Positions 35,604 through 49,258 of a stretch of DNA of 64,000 nucleotides are shown here, one piece after another; position 1 is the first letter of the stretch; every line of letters starts with the position of its first letter. Below the pieces are notes generated by a model that did no database searches, was not told the origin of the DNA, and worked only from the letters and a program-made list of their open reading frames with translations. The position numbers and the translations under genes are program-made. This DNA comes from Lineus longissimus. Lineage: Eukaryota > Nemertea > Pilidiophora > Heteronemertea > Lineidae. Where the stretch lies: NCBI RefSeq assembly GCF_910592395.1, contig NC_088324.1, positions 13,418,953 through 13,482,952 of the forward strand. Direction: 5' to 3'.

Positions 35604-38600
35604 TCATGTAGTTTCCGGTGCCCACAATTTGAATGTCCTGTCGTACGATGCTGATGCAATGTACTGTTTGTCTGGCGAGATGTCAATGGCCATGACCTTT
35701 CCTCCGTGTCCTGCGAGTGTCTTTAGCGGCGTCCAGATTGGATGCGCCCAAACTTTAACAGTGTTATCGTACGATGCTGTGATCAAGTAGTTCCCTGTTT
35801 CCGCTGAAAAGAAAATGACAATTTTAATTTGATGGAATTTGATATATTGGGGAAATCAAACTTTTGAAATAATCAAGAAGGCTACATGTATCGAACACAG
35901 CTGTGGCTTTTAAGGCTTTGACAACTTATTTCCCAACAACGATGGACATTGCACACATGGTGAAATTTAGCATTTAATTTACCGGTACTTCGTCCAGGAC
36001 GACGATGTGGCATAACACTTACGCTGAAATCTAACTCCAGAGACAATGTTTGTATGTGCTGGTATGGTGTAAACACATTTTCGCTGCCTGAGGTCCCAAA
36101 TCTTGGCTGTGTTGTCTTCGCTCCCGGTAGCAATGTGATATCTGTACAACACAACAACAAAATATAGTAATTAACTAGCAGCATCGAGAACATTCAAAGG
36201 AATCAAGACAAAGACATTTCTACTAGGTCTTTAGACCTTTTCATCATCACACCCAATGTAAGGGGCTGAGAGGTTGATAAAGCCAACTGCACTTACCCAT
36301 TTGGAGAGACATCAACTGAAAGAACTGACTTGAGATGACCTTCCATAAACATAATGCAACGACCAGTTCGTAGGTCCCAAACTCTGGCAAACGCATCTAA
36401 CCCACTGAAATAGATAAACAGTGCCAAGTGAAAGAAGCTGAGCTCATTCTAATAGGGGGTATGAAGACAAGTCCAATACTCAGTCTTTTAACTTGAGGGA
36501 CAGCATTGCCTGACAATACCACTACTGAGACAGATAGCAAACGCATCAAAATGGGCAGTGAGGGACACAGAATTAGCCCTCTAAGACTTGTGCCCTGAGT
36601 GAGTCGGGTGAACCTGAGTGAGTCTGATATTTTCTAGGACTCTTCTCCTTACCCAGTGACGGCCAATGCTCCATCTCCCTGGAATGCTATATCATAGACA
36701 GGCTTACTGTGTCCTTCCTGGTGAAGGATTTCTTCTGCCACTTCAAGATCCCATAATCTCCAGGAATTGTCCCAGCTAGAAAGAAGTGAAAATACATCAT
36801 GATAGTTAGATTGTCCACAGCTTTTTAATTCCAAAATCACACAAAAGGATGCCTCAAAGGATAATCCTGAGAAAGAAACTTCTATTTGGTACAAGTTGAC
36901 AGAGGGAGATCGCAGAAGACACTGGACAAAAGCCTTTGCTCTAGCTCCATCAAAGGCCTAAAGACATGGCAGAATAAGGGTTCTTGTATAGCAATTATAG
37001 TTTAGATGACAACCACTTCTGCAGCTAGGTGGGACTTGTCCTATTTTCTTACCAACAAGTAGCCAGGAACCGTCCCGAGGGATGATATCTCAATCTGGAG
37101 ACTCTGTATGGAGCGTGGCCTTCAATGTCTGCAATTGGTTCATCACTGGAAACAATAAAGAACATGATATTTTAACTAATTACAATACAGAAGGAAGACT
37201 CTGTCGAGTGGTTTTCGGAATTAGACCCGAAATCTTAACATAGAGGATTCAATATGCATAAAGACACAGCACCACTTGTGACTTTGGGCAAGACACTCCT
37301 TGTAGCTCACGCTCGTGGCAGAAGTTTCCCTAGACAGAGCCACACAATAACCCCAAGTGGCATCAAACTGCAGTGCAAGCAACAAAGACTTGACAGAGCA
37401 AATTCGGCAGACTTTACATACCTGTCAAGACTCCACAACTTGACCGACCCATCCTGGGCACAAGAGGCCATACAACACTCCGAATTATCCATTGATAAGC
37501 TCGCTTGTGGATGAAATACGATGGCCCCGACTTGACAATTGTGGCCTCTCAGGGTCCTGATAGGTTCGCAATCTGGTATGGACCAGAGTTTACACAGGCC
37601 ACTCCATGATGCAGTGACCAACATCTCACTGTTGGGACTGAACTGGCAAAACGACAGTGGTCGGTTATCACCAATTTGACTGCACTCAATCGACAAGGAC
37701 TGAAAAAGAAAAACCAAGTGAAGATTCATTCAGTCGAGTCAGATTATCAGACATCATTATCTCTCTGCATAGTATTCTTATGTTATTGTTATGCTGTTCT
37801 GATAAGACTAGCCAGAAAACAGCAATAAAGAAAAAACCTACTCTCCCATTTATTCACAATATCAAAGGACTCGCTCACAATATTGAAAGTCTCAAGAACT
37901 GGCCGTCTAACCTTGGACCTAGAGGATGTGACCCCGACTCAAACATTGTGCCTCAAGGACAATTCCATACTGCCAGAGAACATCTTGAGAGATATCACAC
38001 AACCAATTAATAGACAAGTTACCAAAAAGAAGAAACTGAACACTGCACAAAAAATCTCAAACTTACCCTGATTTTTTTCTGAAGCTCCTGAGTTCGTGCA
38101 TTGGCTTGGGCAGATGGGATGGCTTTTTTTGTCCGTGATTGTTGTATCCTCAACTGAGCTTTTGGCAGGGAATACTTAGCGATCCAGTGCCTAGCGTCTT
38201 GGAGTGACCGGGGTCCTTGGTGATACCATGTGATGTTATCCTGCAAGGTAGCAACGAAAGAAAACATCACTCATTTGAAATACGTATCTTAAAACTATTG
38301 AATATATGAAACACACTGCATCTATATGTTAGAGGTCAAGTGCTGCAGTCGACTGCTGAATATCCTAAACACACCCCATACCCCTCAGAGAGGATGAAAA
38401 GGATGAAAGACTGGCAGCCTGATCCCAGGACAGAACAGTGTGATGACTCATGTCACATTGTGAAAAGTGCAGGGTCAACCCAATGGTCAATACCTGCGCG
38501 ACATGATATGACGATGACACTCAATTCCTCTTCACCATTCTGCAGAACCAGAACTGATCATAAGCAGAGCATTCATGACTCATCTAAATCACCTCATCCT

Positions 38601-39737
38601 TCTTCTCCTTCTTCTTCTCCTCAGCCTCCTTCTTCTTCCAGACATCTTCACCTAGCGATGCCAACAACTGGCGTAATCTTTCTCTCCTATCAGCTGGTCC
38701 TTCACCAAATAAACCTGAAATCAGAAATCAACTGTCTGAAGGAAAGAGTAAGTGAGCATCAATCTCGTGTGTGGTTTTTACAAGTTTTAAATTGTATGAA
38801 CAGAAAGTTATTTAGATTCAGATTGGAAGCAGAATTAACCACAGATTAAGTCATGACAGCAACATAGTCTTTGGCAATGCTTAATGACTTGAGGATTAAA
38901 GTTTCAACTCTGCCAAAAAAATGCTCTAAAGTGGTTCAGGGTGCTAAGGCACTTCTGCTCAACTCCAAGATCTGATGTACAGCTCGCCAACCAAGTTGCA
39001 AACTAGGCAAGTTTAGTCCATATGCTGATTACTTACAAATTGGTTCTCCATATTTTCTTAGATTGACTTTTACTTCACCATCATCAGTGGAAACTTGGAT
39101 TTGTCTTGCCTGGAAAAAAGTCCATTTTAGTGATGAATAAAGGCCTTTTTGGTAAAAAAGTGGATGCAAAAAGCTACTTGAGTTCACACCTCCCAAAGAG
39201 GAAATTTTCCTACTTGTGTAAAAGTTGTCTTGTAACTCACCCGTTTCCTTTTTTCAAACTCTTCCAAAAGTTCATTTTTACTGCTTCTGATTTCTTCCTC
39301 CATGTCCATGACATCAGCAGCTAGAAAAAAAACAACTGTTGTCTTAGGTTCACCATTCTAAATAGATAGTAATTGCATGTCTAGGTTACAAAATTGAACT
39401 ACAGATTTAGTTTCAACAAGATTTGGCATGCATTACATCTTGTGGTTCAGACTAGAACCTACTCTGCCAACTTTTTTAGCCACTCCAGCAATTTATCCTG
39501 GCATTTGGTTTTAAACTTTGCACTAACATCTTGTCTCAATAACTGTTCTTTGGCAAATTTAACGAACAGAAGCTTGATATACATACAGTTGGAAACATTG
39601 ATGTTGCCTGCTTTGATGCCAGCATCGAGGGCAGACTGGCCCATGGTAGTAAACCCACGGCTTCGAATCTGTTCATCGATTGCACCATAATGTACCACTT
39701 TGGCACGCTTGACGTAAGCTCCTTCATCATCTGACAT
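35604..39737 (-). CDS. PRPF4: U4/U6 small nuclear ribonucleoprotein Prp4
   Basis: Spliceosomal WD40 protein (U4/U6-60K) of the U4/U6.U5 tri-snRNP, acting in the nucleus with PRPF3 and PPIH. Eleven coding exons: 39737-39587, 39320-39241, 39109-39037, 38714-38593, 38240-38067, 37699-37422, 37145-37053, 36775-36653, 36404-36297, 36141-36023, 35803-35604; all junctions keep frame, 506 residues (family about 520). N-terminus with HYGAIDEQ and [14 protein letters not shown], then the PRP4 helical region ([47 protein letters not shown]). Seven WD repeats follow, including [65 protein letters not shown] and the final [11 protein letters not shown]. An acceptor (TTTTTTAG) just 5' of the start codon indicates a non-coding first exon. 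The gene looks intact. Confidence 0.96.
37840..37990 (+). pseudogene. Possible LINE endonuclease fragment
   Basis: In the PRPF4 intron between exons 5 and 6 the plus strand reads [16 protein letters not shown] and, in another frame, [15 protein letters not shown]. This pattern resembles the N-terminal endonuclease of LINE polyproteins after frameshifts. The match is weak and only from memory of the family pattern. Confidence 0.3.
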
Positions 39738-40987
39738 TTTGTCAAAGCTAAAAAACAAATTAAAGAATCAAGGTAATTAGCCTAATTAGGAAGTTGAGTG
39801 TTTTTCTTCATCGTACTGTCGTGCCATCATGTACTTTGTAATCAACCCATTTGAAGAACTTTGTTAAGGCGGCGCGCTGACCAGTCATGCATTTCACCAG
39901 GAACAAAGGGTCACAGTGGCTTATGGCATTCACGCATTGTCTGAAGTCGGCTTAGGCCTTCTGTCTGACGTGTTCTGAGTGAGCGCATTTTATTTGTTTT
40001 GGCTCGGCTTCATCTTCGAAAAGAGTTGTTGAATAATAGAGATTGTAGACAAACATACTCTTCCTCCGGTTTCCAGGCACCGGGACATAAGATAAGATTG
40101 TGAAATGCAGGGATTTTCACCAACATAAAGGATATAGACTCAGCAAAACAATGAAGGCTGAAATCCGGGAACCGAATGTGTCCGAAATTAGGTCAAATTA
40201 CAAAAACAAGCTATCAGAGTGATATAAGGGCCTAATCAGCACGTTGATAACCCTCACGTACTTTCCTATAATTTATCTACATAAAAAACCTTAATTAGTT
40301 CAAAGAAATTGCTTTATTTAGCTTTATTTCTTAAAATAAAAAAAAATCCCGTACCGCTTTCGTTGGTTGCGTTGGATTGTTCTACTTTGACCGGTGTGAA
40401 AGTAAATCTAGTCCACCGTGACTCTCAGAAAGTCCTATCCTATTGTTCAATGATTACTTGTGTATTGGATTGAGCTTGTATACTAGACTTCCCTAGGCTA
40501 CCATAGGACTTTTATTTAGAATCTAGAATCATCTCTCCCGTGGACACTAAATCCTGCACAGCGCCTTGTCCTCCGATAAAGAGGTGTGATAGAGACCAAA
40601 TAACAAGTTATAGGCCTAGTTTCTGTTTTCCACCGCAGCGGGCCTGTGTATTTTACCGTCGCTCTATACTGTTACCTGCAGAAATGACTTTCGGCCAATG
40701 AGACAGTATTGCACCATATCTCTTCTGGATGTGCCCTCTCCTTCATAGCTCGCCATGACGCCAGAGAGTGTACCAAGTCTTTGTTGGATGTGCCATGCCC
40801 CTTCACTATGCGTACGTAGTGCACCATGTTTCTACAGGGTAGACCTTGTTTCAACCCTTAGGAAAAATGTGTCTCATTTTCACATGGTGAATACCTGATC
40901 ATTTTCATAAAGGGATTGCATGAAATCAGAACACCAGACCTGAAGGACAGCAGATACTGCAACAACCATACCATAACATGCTGTCAC

Positions 40988-41092
40988 AACCAGACCTGAT
41001 GAGATTGCAGATGCTGCCACAAGTAAAACCAGACCTGATGAGATTGCAGATGCTGTCACAACCAGACCTGGCGAGATAACAAATGCTGTGAC
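40988..41092. repeat. Minisatellite, units of 33-39 bp
   Basis: Three successive units begin AACCAGACCTG, continue GAGATTGCAGATGCTG or a close variant, and end with a CAC/GAC phrase. They produce a repetitive minus-strand frame with no credible product. Confidence 0.75.
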
Positions 41093-41306
41093 ACCCAGAG
41101 CCAAGGGCAGCACGAGCAGATCCACGCCTAATAAGCCATCTCAAAGCAGAGATAGCCAAGATCACTTCTGTTCATGTTTTGAAACATGAACCTATAATGT
41201 GACCAGGCCAATTGGAAGGATAGAGGCCCAAGCTTGAGTGCCCTCAGGTGGAGTTCACACCAGATCAGGACATAATATGACCACGGCAAACAAACATAAA
41301 CTAAGA

Positions 41307-41325
41307 CCCCCCCCCCCCCCCCCCC
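41307..41325. repeat. Poly-C tract
   Basis: Nineteen consecutive cytosines on the plus strand. A shorter similar run occurs near 56221-56234. Confidence 0.95.
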
Positions 41326-43863
41326 ATCAACATCATTGAAAACTTTGGCAAGTAAACTTGTTGAATTAATTTTGTCAGCTCCACAAGACCTATACCAGAG
41401 TATGAAAACCTGATATATATATCAATTCGAAAGGCACCCTTGTTGCGCCGCGTGTCCCTGCGTGGGATGAATGAAAACAGATCAATCAACATACAGACTA
41501 ACTCGTCATGATTTTTTGATAAGCTGAAAGTGATTGACGTATACTATGTCTCGTCTGTGAAATGACTACAAAAGCGATACTTTTCACTCTAACTGTGTTT
41601 TGTTTGGCAACTATAATTCAATCGCTGAAAATGCCCAGTTACGATATAAATTACTGATATAGATATATACAATACATGTACCTCGTGTTTGTTGGTGGTG
41701 ACGGGCGTCCGGGCTAATTGGTTGTGAAATTGGGAGGGGAAATTGACTTTGAACGTTTTTGGCGAGGAAAATTGAACTTTCTGATAAGATAGTGCGCAAA
41801 GCGGGCAAAGGGGATTCTAGTGAGGCAATGGATTAACTCCGACCGGATTTAATGATAGCAAATATTCACAAAGAGAAATATAAACAAGACAGTTTAATTC
41901 GGACTGTCCGCCTGAGCTGAACATCCTAAAGTTATACAGTTGTCTGGCTACTTAAACGTCCGGGCGGGCCCTGAGGATGTCGTCCTACTGTGGAGCTTGT
42001 ATCGGCGACCAAGAGTAAGTAAAGGCATCAAATTTCTGCACGCGCCCCTACATGAAGACCACTTTGCAAAACCTGACACGTTAGTCCTGAGGATTGGTCT
42101 CAGAGATGCTAATGTAAATGCTACCTCATTAAAGGTATGAAAAATATTGTGGTATCAAACCACTGTTGGGTTGGCGAGTGACATAATATCATGAAATCAA
42201 TGAATAAATATGTTCTTTGATTTGATACTTTAAACCCTGTTGCGCCTTTCACAACCAATGAACAATACAAGCAACAAATGCACCATCCAGCCCACAGCGA
42301 CCATCCCGAATACCAGAGAGTCAGACGTATGCTCCACCCCTCGCACTCGTTACATCTATTCAGTCATTAGTGCCGAGTGTTGCCCTGAAGTTCAGGATGA
42401 GAGCGACCCTCTACCACTGAATGATGTATTAATCACTATAGATTAAGGGTCTTTGGAATTACTGTTAGCCGTCACTAATTCATACATTTACTGTTCCTGT
42501 GACGGGCAGTGCGGAGATACAATCAGTAGGTAGAATTTTTGATTTACATGCATCTCAGAACCACCTTGGAACACAGTGAGGATGGCCTACAAAGTGCCTT
42601 AAAAACTCAGTTCCGCAACCCACCCCCTTATTAAGTCCCGTTCAAACTAGTTTCCAATCACAATCCTTTACTGTTCACAAAACGAATTCGCTTTAATCGT
42701 TTTTTTATGATCGTATTACAACAACGATTACTTAATGTCCTGAACATGGGAATCAATAAGGTACCATTGGTTGCTAAGCACGCTTCCCGTCGCTATGGAC
42801 TATTTCCGGCGCTTGGTGAGCAATAACCAATGAATGGACATGGTCCTAAACACATGTAAAAGGATTTTGCATCAAGTAACCACAACCGGGGTGAGGTTAT
42901 CCCCAATGCATTCTCACACATCAATTCGAAAAGCAAGAAATGCATAGGGACGGGGTTGGACCAATATCGTTCAGCAAGGAAAGCATTGCCATTACTTTTT
43001 ATTGTGCAAATGTCATTGCATTCTATCTATTGATCTATTGATTTCTGGCCTCCGTTGACCTATATCACAGAGGCATAGAAAAACGCCATTCTCTCAACGA
43101 CTGATCGGATTAACAGTCCAAGGTAGGCCTCAATAATTCATAATTTGACGTTTTTGGGTATTTCAAAAGGGTCACTTCAACGAAATTTCTTCAGAAATCG
43201 GATTTCGGTAATCAGAAATCTTTTATCTTTATTATCTTGCATTAGTTGACATATAGTTTTATCATCTTTCGGCTGTTGAAAGCAGTGGGGAAGATTAAAC
43301 CCCCTTTACAGCCATACTGGTCCTCCCTCGTCTTGGACATCTTGGGCCAAAACGACGCTGTTGGGGGAGGGGCAATGTCGGTCAGTCTTGTAGAGGACTC
43401 GTCTGGCTTACCATTAAGACTGGAAAGGAAAGATTCGGCGTCTACAAGCTGACTAGCTCCTGTCATCGCCAGATATAGAGACCTCGACAAATACTGTACA
43501 GCCATAAGGTTAATTCCTCAGATTTTCTTACTATTGTCAAACAGAACAGTAGGAACCCACTAAACTGATTTATCTGGCAAGCGATTGCAAAAAGTTATGC
43601 CAAGAGCATTTAGTTTCCGTTTACTTATTTAGATGAATTTGTTTGTCGTCCACAACTTTGTCGCTGTGTGCTTGAAAGATAATGTTACCGTTGAGCCATT
43701 CATTGTGTGCTATTAATTCAGGCAATTAATAAAGAGGGTTCAATCCTGATCTGAATTTCGATAGCAAATGATATCTGACATGACATAAGATCGGTGAGAA
43801 CGCCGGATCCTAACCACTAGAGAGAAGTTAGTTTCTTGATTATCCATTGAGTTCCGAAACGTA

Positions 43864-44109
43864 CTCTCTAAATGTAAAAGAGTGAAGCTCACTCTTAAAA
43901 GAGTGTAGTTAGGGACCACTCTTGCAAAAGAGTGAAATTCCACTCTTTTTGGAGTGAAATTCACTCTGGCCAGAGTGAAAATTCACTCTCTGCCGGAGTG
44001 AGTTTCACTCCAAAAAGAGTGGAATTCACTCCAAAAAGAGTGGAATTTCACTCTTTTGCAAGAGTGGTCCCTAACTACACTCTGGGTTCACTCTTTTACA
44101 TTTAGAGAG
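43864..44109. mobile_element. Foldback MITE, TA-flanked
   Basis: A nearly palindromic 246-bp element. It starts CTCTCTAAATGTAAAAGAG and ends with the exact reverse complement CTCTTTTACATTTAGAGAG. TA lies on both sides (43862-43863 and 44110-44111). The two halves are built from many alternating copies of GAGTGAA and CACTCTTTT, so the whole can fold into one long hairpin. No coding capacity. TA flanks fit the Tc1/mariner superfamily. Confidence 0.8.
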
Positions 44110-45125
44110 TAAGTCATTACCTTTAACGCATTTCACCCAATCAGTCAAAAACAAGGGTCACAAAAGGGTTATTTTCTGATCCTTTTTAAACGCCCCACGA
44201 TGAGCTGCGAGGGGTCTGGCTTCCCAGTGAGGAAGGGGGTCAAATATGCCGTTTGCGAAAAGTTGAAAACACTCGTATTGGATCACAAGTCTTTATCCTG
44301 AGTAAGCTTTAGCCGAGGATTGGTAAACAATACCAGAAATCCCCGACCTCGAACCTGCGCATGCGCACTAATTACCATCTCGGCCGATCAACGCAGTAGT
44401 GCGCTTAGCTTAGGGCAATCTCCAAAAGCTGAGTTAATCAGGCGGTGGGGAGCATTACGCACTTTGCCGATAGCCCATTGGTTTCCTCTAATGTCTAGCT
44501 AATACTGTGCAAAATTTCAGTGAATTTAGTCAAAAAAATCCTTTGTCCACCTTTGTACCGCCGCTTTGCATGCATTGATGAAGTTCAAACAGGGAAAATC
44601 AGGAAAATAAGCCTTTGAGGCGTTTTTACGGCTCAAAAACTGGCATTTCTAGAGATAATATTTTAGTTGCCGATAGATCCGCGAGAGGGCAATACCATCT
44701 AGAGTCATAATAACACTGCTTCTGGTGTTTTGGAACATTTTTTTCTTTGTCCACTTGCATGCCGAAGTTGGAGGTTTTAATGATGTGACAGCAAAAAATT
44801 GAATTGGTCATTGCGAGGGGGTCACTAGGGAGCTTGGGGGGTTGATCTATGCAATATACCTAGTTTTAAATCGTGCTTGTTTCATGCTAATGTGAAACAC
44901 CATCATTCTGATACTACTGAGATTTAAATTTTTCACTCTAGATTTTAAATGAAGTTTGAAAATTCATTTTTCACTTGATGATCATGCTAATTATGACTGC
45001 ATGAGTCCAGTTTCCCTGCACCCAAAGTTTATTACTGATGGTAGCTTTCCTATATGTAATTGTCTAATGTAAAAAAGTTGGGCATTTTGTGGGGGGTGTA
45101 CTGTGGTCTTGGCCTCTCCTACTTT

Positions 45126-45162
45126 GGGGGTGGGGGTGGGGTGGGGGTGGGGTGGGGTGGAG
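45126..45162 (+). repeat. G-rich tract with quadruplex potential
   Basis: Seven runs of four to five G separated by single T, on the plus strand, just upstream of the repeat at 45237. Confidence 0.8.
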
Positions 45163-45236
45163 GTTGGTCTTGTTGGCATCCAGGTTTGAGATATCATAAA
45201 ACTCTTGACTGGTGTTATTATGGACTACTCGTTTTT

Positions 45237-45287
45237 AGCTCACCTCTTAGCAGAGGTGAGCTTATCCCATACCGTGGCGTCCGTCGT

Positions 45288-45319
<32 letters not shown>

Positions 45320-46337
45320 CGTCGTCCGTTAGCAGGGCACGTTTCGTAACTGTTAGAGCTATTGAGTTGAAACTTGGTACACATGTACCCTTATGTAATG
45401 ACACCTTGGAGACCAAGTTTCGGTCCGATTCGTTTCATGGTTTGGCCACCAGGGGGCCAAACGTTAAAAGTGAAAATATGCAATATCTCCCTTAATAGTA
45501 GTCGGGAAATTTTGAAAAAAATATTGTAGGTACTTCTAGCAAAGGTGCATCATATATCCTCCGGGTTTTTGATTTGACCTCCTTTTCAACGTCACAGAGG
45601 TCAAATGGTGTAAATTGGCCGTTAGGATGTAACGATGGCACGTTTCTAAACTGCAATGACTATTGATACCAAATTTGGTACACATTTACCCCTTAGTCAG
45701 GTGATCTCAGGGACCGAAGTTTGGTCCAATATAATTCACCACTTGACCACCAGGGGGCAAAATCCAAAAACCTTAAAAATGTGATTATTCCTTAACTTCT
45801 TGCCCGATTGCCACCAATTTGATATCATGGGTACATCTAACCACCATACAGTATATGTCACACAGGTTTTTAATTTGACCTTCTTGTCAAGGTCACAGAG
45901 GTCAAATGGCGTAAATTCGCCGTCAGGCCGTAACTATGGCACGTTTCTTAACTGCAATGACTATTGATCACAAATTAAGTACACATGTACCCCTTGGTCA
46001 GGTGATCTCAGGTACCGAAGTTTGGTGCGATCTGATTTGCCGTTTGGCCTCCAGGGAGGGGGCCAAATCCTAAATTCTTCAAAATGCCATTATTCCTAGT
46101 AATGACTTCCCCGATTGTCACCAATTTTATATCATAGGTACATCTAATTCTCACAACCATTCAATGTGTCACCCGGGTCTTCTTTGATTTGACCTACTTT
46201 TCAAGGTCACAGAGGTCGAATGTACTGTAAATTGGCCATTTTGGGGAAATTGTAATTGCTTGGACCTACATCAAACCTAACACTACATGACACAATACCA
46301 TGCTCTTTATCCATCTTTCCTCCACATGAGGTGAGCA
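45237..46337 (+). repeat. Interspersed repeat with AGCTCACCTC/GAGGTGAGC ends
   Basis: The unit opens AGCTCACCTCTTAGCAGAGG, passes a (CGT)n run at about 45280-45328, and closes near 46328-46337 with GAGGTGAGCA, an inverted echo of the start. Inside, a module of about 300 bp is repeated three times. It contains GGTCACAGAGGTCAAATGG near 45590, 45888 and 46201, together with phrases such as TTGGTACACATGTACCCCTT. No transposase or reverse transcriptase frame. Confidence 0.7.
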
Positions 46338-46610
46338 CAATGGCCCTGGCCATTTCATTCTCTCTTGTAATTCGGCAATTTTATATCAGATAACAAAGCG
46401 TAATTCAAACGGATACCGCATCTCGTTGAGGCTGCCATTGTGATTGATTGCTGCGAGCTGATTCGTCAATGGCGGCACGTGACTGATTACACTGGCGGCC
46501 TCTATCGGACGGCGTTGGTCGGGTTTTTCTGGTGTTGATTACTCGGCAGTCAAAGTCACTCCTTGTAGTACATACGAAAGAATTTCAACAACATGAGATA
46601 AACATTTCTG

Positions 46611-47003
46611 AATGAAACGTCTAAGGCAGGCATCACTATCGGTACGACGGAATAAAACAGCATCAACAAGTTGTTGACTTTCAAGTAAGTACAAAAAGCT
46701 GAGCCTTGATAAAAAATTTAACTCCGGATGCATACGTCATCAATCGGACGACCTATCCTATAGGACATTACAAACGTCTACACCGGCGTCAAATGCCAAG
46801 TATAGACAGGAGTTGTGTAGCCATGCAAATGAAACGTCTAAGGCAGGCATCACTATCGGTACGACGGAATAAAACAGCATCAACAAGTTGTTGACTTTCA
46901 AGTAAGTACAAAAAGCTGAGCCTTGATAAAAAATTTAACTCCGGATGCATACGTCATCAATCGGACGACCTATCCTATAGGACATTACAAACGTCTACAC
47001 CGG
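46611..47003. repeat. Recent 217-bp tandem duplication
   Basis: The segment starting AATGAAACGTCTAAGGCAGG at 46611 restarts at 46828. The second copy runs without a visible mismatch to about 47003 (ACGTCTACACCGG). The remaining part of the unit (CACCGGCGTCAAATGCCAAG onward) reappears once more at about 47170-47217, after an insertion of about 165 bp. Confidence 0.85.
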
Positions 47004-49258
47004 TGTAATGTTTTTGAGTGTTTCTATTTTTGAGTGTTTCCCCTCATTGTTTGGGAACGCTAAAAGATAGATTGACAAGTTTTTCTGTGTTTCCCCCTAT
47101 TGAAAAGTCATGGTCTCTCTAGCTGCCTATTGTTTGGAAACACTGACACATGGGAAACAACCACAGATGTTACACCGGCGTCAAATGCCAAGTATAGACA
47201 GGAGTTGTGTAGCCATGGTACCTTCACAGTGGTACTCATGTTTCTCTTTGGTTGTGACATTGTCTCGTTCTTCAAATTGCAGAGCCTTCTCATGTATTGT
47301 CTTTGGTTCAGCTTACTGGTTGACCAACTCAAGATTAGATTTGACTCGTTGGCCATTTCTGACTTGACCATTTAGGCACATTCCATTGACGAGGGTAAAC
47401 GACCAAATTGGTCTCTTGGTCGTCGTAGCGCATCCAGGGAAAAATGAACGTGACAGAAAGGTCAACCCATGAGCGAACTATCCATGTCAAAAAGAAATAT
47501 TGGCACCACGCGTCCCCGAAGGTCTCATTTGCAGAAGAAAATGGCATTTGAACTGACAGGAAAGCTTCACATGATATAGCATTGTGAAGCCAAGCCTATC
47601 GTTCATGGTACACTTACGCATCACAAAGGAATAGTGGGACAATCGTTGTCTTTTTGTACTTATCTGCCATGCTAGATAAAATATTCTTAAGTTGAATAGG
47701 CCTTTGTGAGTATCAGATCATAGATGTGTGTACGTTACCACTACCAATCTTTGTATACACACTGACAACACTTCATGATAAAAATTTCAAGATTTATCTT
47801 TTATGTCTATCGAAAGCTGACATAATTATTATTTTTATGATACCATAACCTGGCATTTGACATAACTTGGATTTACATTGTCTGAAAGAGAAATGGCGAC
47901 TTTGAAATAGTAAGTATTGTTACATTTAATCTAATATTTGTTGTCAAAGACCTCATTATTCGTCTCCCACTACCAGTTCAATGATATGTTGACTTAATTC
48001 TCGAGGCTTCCTGAACCTCATAGTCTAAAACTCGTTTAAAAAGGGCACTCTATAAAGTTTGTTGTCTCCAACATTCCTGGTCCGTTGTGCCATAACTGTC
48101 CCCCTGTATCCATCCTCAAGGAGAGACGCAATACAAAGGGAGAGGGAGGGGGCCTGAAAAATACATAAGCCATCTATACTATCCACATGTAATGCATCAT
48201 CAGCAGTGACATCCACATCAACTTGATGTCTGGAACACATGACAGACGTATGTCTTGTTCGACGTCCGAAATAATGCTCAATCCGATATTCATTTGAATG
48301 CTGCATTTGTAAACAAGCCTAATCCTCTACATGGCTCTCGACCAGTGGCATGCCTGCACTGCCCTTAGTTACCAGCGGATATTGCCATCTCGTTGCAATA
48401 TTCATTATTAATTTCTAATTTGTTTGATGGCATCATATTGATATTAATTTGCTGTGTCAATCACTGTAACGCGACGAAAACCCGAACAATAGTTACAGTC
48501 ATGTTCATGAATATCAACACTAGATTCATTCGGATATATGGGAAAATGCCAGCAGAAAGTACTGGTCGAAATCTTTCCAAGGAATGAATGGTCATGTCAA
48601 AGACTGTTGTCAATTTTCAATTTTGTGTCCCTCATGTTGTGCCTCTCATGACTGTCGGAGTTACACCGAGGACGCACAGGATCGCCCTCGTCCCTCCCCT
48701 TTATCTAAAGTATGAAAGGATGACCAAAATGGGCAGCCTCATCTTCGTTGTGCTCTTTGCGTCTCGTGGTATCTCATGGTGACGTTGTGGTCGTGGTGTT
48801 GGTTGTGTGTGTGTATGCTATATTGGCCCCGTTAAGCACGCCGTCGGACCGTTCAAACGCAACGCATATCATCTCAACATAACTTATGTAAACTGATAGA
48901 AGGCACAACCTTCGTAAAAAATTAGCACATCTTTGGAAGAAAAGCCTATGCATAGAAGCAAATGATATGTCCATTTTGATAGAAGATTTTCCTCATATGA
49001 ATATCTCAAATACCTTAAATACACTGCCATGAATTCTTAAGACAACTTAGGCCATTGAGGGCAAATATAAACGCATTTTATCGGCATTCAAATATGTGGT
49101 TTGATTCGATATGTTGTGGTTTATGATAATAAATGACTGGCGATCTATTTCACGACGCATGGCCCCTGGCTATGATTTCACCGAGTAAAGTCACAGTTTG
49201 TCTCACGACGCTCTCCCAGTGACTTTAATCATGGAATGAATACATGTCCATTACTACC

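Larger units (their letters stand above)
39738..45236. other. Gene-poor region, first part
   Basis: No coding frame here shows a recognisable domain, a consistent exon series or codon bias. It holds the upstream region of PRPF4, a minisatellite (40988-41092), a C-tract (41307-41325), a foldback element (43864-44109) and a G-rich tract (45126-45162). Confidence 0.5.
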
